A stretch of 8,175 nucleotides of DNA from NCBI GenBank assembly GCA_025464925.1, contig JAODMS010000121.1, positions 1 through 8,175 of the forward strand, in the 5' to 3' direction. Origin of the DNA: Arthrobacter sp. Its GTDB lineage: Bacteria > Actinomycetota > Actinomycetes > Actinomycetales > Micrococcaceae. The notes beneath the pieces were generated by a model. It did not search any database. It was given only the letters and a program-made list of their open reading frames with translations, and had not been told where the DNA came from. Shown here piece after piece: positions 7,122 through 8,175 of the stretch. The position numbers were made by a program, and so were the translations under genes. Within the stretch, counting starts at the first letter, position 1, and each line of letters opens with the position of its first letter.

Positions 7122-7931
7122 GTGACATTCCACCATCTTGAATCCGCCGACGACCCCCGCGTCTCCGATTACACGCAGCTGACGGACGTGCATCTGCGCA
7201 AGGTCCGGGAACCCGCGGAGGGCATGTACATTGCGGAGTCCTCCCGCGTGCAGCGCCGTGCGCTGGCGGCAGGGCACCGGCCGCGGTCCTTCTTCCTCGC
7301 CGAAAAATGGCTCGAGGACCTCGCTGACATCTTTGCGCAGTACCCGGACGTGCCGGCGTACATCGGCTCCGCCGCGCTCCTCGAGGACATCACCGGCTTC
7401 CACCTGCACCGCGGCGCGATGGCCGCCATGCACCGCCCGGCCCCCGTGCCGCTGCCGGAACTGCTGGCGGACGCCCGGCGGGTCGCGGTGCTGGAGGACA
7501 TCGTGGACCACACCAACGTCGGCGCCATCTTCCGCTCCGCCGCTGCCCTGGGCGTCGATGCTGTCCTGGTCTCGCCCCGCTGCGGTGACCCGCTGTACCG
7601 GCGCAGCGTGCGGGTCAGCATGGGCACTGTTTTCCAGGTGCCGTGGGCGCGGCTCGAGGACTGGCCGGGGGACCTGGCCGTGCTCCGCCGCCACGGCTTC
7701 ACGGTCGCGGCCCTGGAGCTCACCGGAGACGCCGTGGACCTCGACGACCTGGCAGCCCGGAAACCGGAACGGCTGGCCTTGGTGCTCGGCACGGAGGGCG
7801 CCGGAATGAGCAAAAGCACCCTCGCCGCCGTCGACCTTGCCGTGAAAATCCCCATGCGGGCAGGCGTCGACTCGCTCAATGTGGCGGCGGCGTCGGCCGT
7901 CGCGTTCTGGGAGCTTCGGCCCCGGACCTGA
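7122..7931 (+). CDS. TrmH/SpoU family RNA 2'-O-methyltransferase
   Basis: The product has 269 residues. The N-terminal part (about 10-105) resembles the SpoU substrate-binding domain. The C-terminal SPOUT domain has motif 1 DHTNVGAIFRSAAALG at 129-144 with conserved N132 and R138, motif 2 LVLGTEGAGMS at 220-230 with E225, and motif 3 VKIPMRAGVDSLNVAAA at 241-257 with the S251-L252-N253 signature. The trefoil-knot fold binds S-adenosylmethionine and transfers a methyl group to a ribose 2'-OH in tRNA or rRNA. The family includes TrmH, RlmB and others, so the target nucleotide cannot be read from sequence. The GTG start lies 19 bases after the TauE/SafE stop. A weak GGAAG lies 10 bases upstream of it. 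The gap is short enough for one transcript with the two preceding genes. Confidence 0.94.
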   Translation: MTFHHLESADDPRVSDYTQLTDVHLRKVREPAEGMYIAESSRVQRRALAAGHRPRSFFLAEKWLEDLADIFAQYPDVPAYIGSAALLEDITGFHLHRGAMAAMHRPAPVPLPELLADARRVAVLEDIVDHTNVGAIFRSAAALGVDAVLVSPRCGDPLYRRSVRVSMGTVFQVPWARLEDWPGDLAVLRRHGFTVAALELTGDAVDLDDLAARKPERLALVLGTEGAGMSKSTLAAVDLAVKIPMRAGVDSLNVAAASAVAFWELRPRT

Positions 7932-7981
7932 CGTCCGCCACGCTGTTCCGCCGGTTGTCCCCCTGGGGTGGTGATTTCCGC

Positions 7982-7987
7982 TATAAT
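7982..7987 (+). promoter_or_regulatory. -10 box of the rpmE2 promoter
   Basis: TATAAT is a perfect consensus -10 hexamer and the best promoter element in this GC-rich window. It predicts a transcription start near 7994 and a leader of about 120 bases. TTGTCC at 7955-7960 is the only -35-like hexamer nearby, but its spacer would be 21 bases, too long for a standard promoter. Confidence 0.65.
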
Positions 7988-8003
7988 CGATAGCTGGCCG
8001 TCC

Positions 8004-8095
8004 TGTGCGGTCCGGGTGGTGTCTTCAACGGCATCCATCCCGGCGGCACAAAGCAGCCATCCCATTCATACCTGGCAACTGGCAAAATCCAGTTG
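8004..8095 (+). ncRNA. Structured 5' leader of rpmE2, candidate L31 ribosomal-protein leader
   Basis: Two hairpins can be drawn in the predicted leader. Hairpin 1 spans 8004-8050: TGTGC (8004-8008) pairs with GCACA (8046-8050), then after an internal loop CCGGG (8012-8016) pairs with CCCGG (8039-8043), and TGG with CCA around one bulge. Hairpin 2 is CAACTGG (8076-8082) with CCAGTTG (8089-8095), a perfect 7-pair stem with loop CAAAAT, ending 7 bases before the AAAGG ribosome binding site. Leaders of L31 genes are known as candidate autoregulatory RNAs in several bacterial groups, including actinobacteria; I cannot confirm a match to that family by eye. Confidence 0.5.
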
Positions 8096-8102
8096 TGCGA
8101 AC

Positions 8103-8107
8103 AAAGG
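8103..8107 (+). promoter_or_regulatory. Ribosome binding site of rpmE2
   Basis: AAAGG lies 7 bases before the ATG at 8115 and 7 bases after the second leader hairpin, so that stem could influence access to it. Confidence 0.6.
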
Positions 8108-8114
8108 CCCCATT

Positions 8115-8175
8115 ATGAAGTCTGATATCCACCCGAAGTACGAAGCTGTTGTTTTCAACGACCTGGCTTCCGGCG
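8115..8175 (+). CDS. rpmE2: Type B ribosomal protein L31 (partial, 5' end only)
   Basis: Only the first 20 codons are in the window. [10 protein letters not shown] followed by [10 protein letters not shown] matches the start of type B (zinc-free) large-subunit protein L31: KSDIHP is shared with all L31 proteins, and VVFND replaces the Cys-containing stretch seen in type A. No Cys occurs in the visible part, in line with the C-minus form. L31 sits at the subunit interface. In many actinobacteria the C-minus paralogue replaces the zinc form under zinc shortage through Zur control, but I see no Zur-like inverted repeat upstream here. A structured leader and a perfect -10 box suggest other control. 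Confidence 0.9.

Noticed and set aside
7959..7968. CCCC-CT-GGGG palindrome as terminator of the methyltransferase gene
   Set aside because: The loop would be only two bases and there is no T-tract; it is too short to call.
7169..8065. 298-codon minus-strand open frame opposite the RNA methyltransferase
   Set aside because: Ser/Arg/Ala-rich shadow of a gene with all three SPOUT motifs; it also crosses the rpmE2 promoter and leader.
7932..8114. Zur box upstream of rpmE2
   Set aside because: No inverted repeat resembling TGAAAATGATTTTCA was found. The CAACTGG/CCAGTTG palindrome differs and lies next to the ribosome binding site, fitting an RNA stem better.

Overview
The window looks like chromosomal housekeeping DNA from a high-GC actinobacterium, most likely Arthrobacter, Pseudarthrobacter or a related Micrococcaceae. 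This is inferred from the strong GC bias at third codon positions, the DUF3099 and SURF1 genes, the type B L31 gene and the gene order. I see no insertion sequence, phage gene, CRISPR array, tRNA or rRNA.

Left block, minus strand (1-1926): a tightly packed operon reading leftwards. It encodes a DUF3099 membrane protein, an 81-residue Cys/His-containing protein, a SURF1 cytochrome oxidase assembly protein and a YbaK/EbsC-family protein cut by the window edge. Junctions are an ATGA overlap, a zero-gap TGA-ATG and a 3-base gap. Linkage to SURF1 suggests a membrane or respiratory theme, but nothing ties the two small proteins to it directly.

Middle block, plus strand (2105-4428): fabG (3-oxoacyl-ACP reductase), a small heat-shock protein (Hsp20), and a second short-chain dehydrogenase. 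The second SDR lacks the usual Y-x3-K motif. It carries Y-x6-K instead, as enoyl-ACP reductases do, and its other motifs resemble the FabL type. FabG and this protein could therefore catalyse the two reductive steps of fatty acid elongation.

Right block (4474-8175): serB (phosphoserine phosphatase) on the minus strand converges on the second SDR across a 45-base gap holding a strong GC hairpin. serB diverges from a plus-strand run of three genes: a YlmA/ModF-like ABC ATPase, a TauE/SafE permease and a TrmH/SpoU RNA methyltransferase. serB and the ATPase gene each have a -10-like hexamer ending 7-8 bases before the start codon and no ribosome binding site, so both may be leaderless. The window ends in the first codons of rpmE2 (type B ribosomal protein L31). 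Its 183-base upstream gap has a perfect TATAAT box and a leader able to fold into two hairpins, suggesting ribosomal-protein leader control.

No wholly new multi-gene system is evident. The best leads are the FabL-like SDR, the structured L31 leader, the candidate leaderless divergent promoter pair, and the small Cys/His protein in the SURF1 operon.
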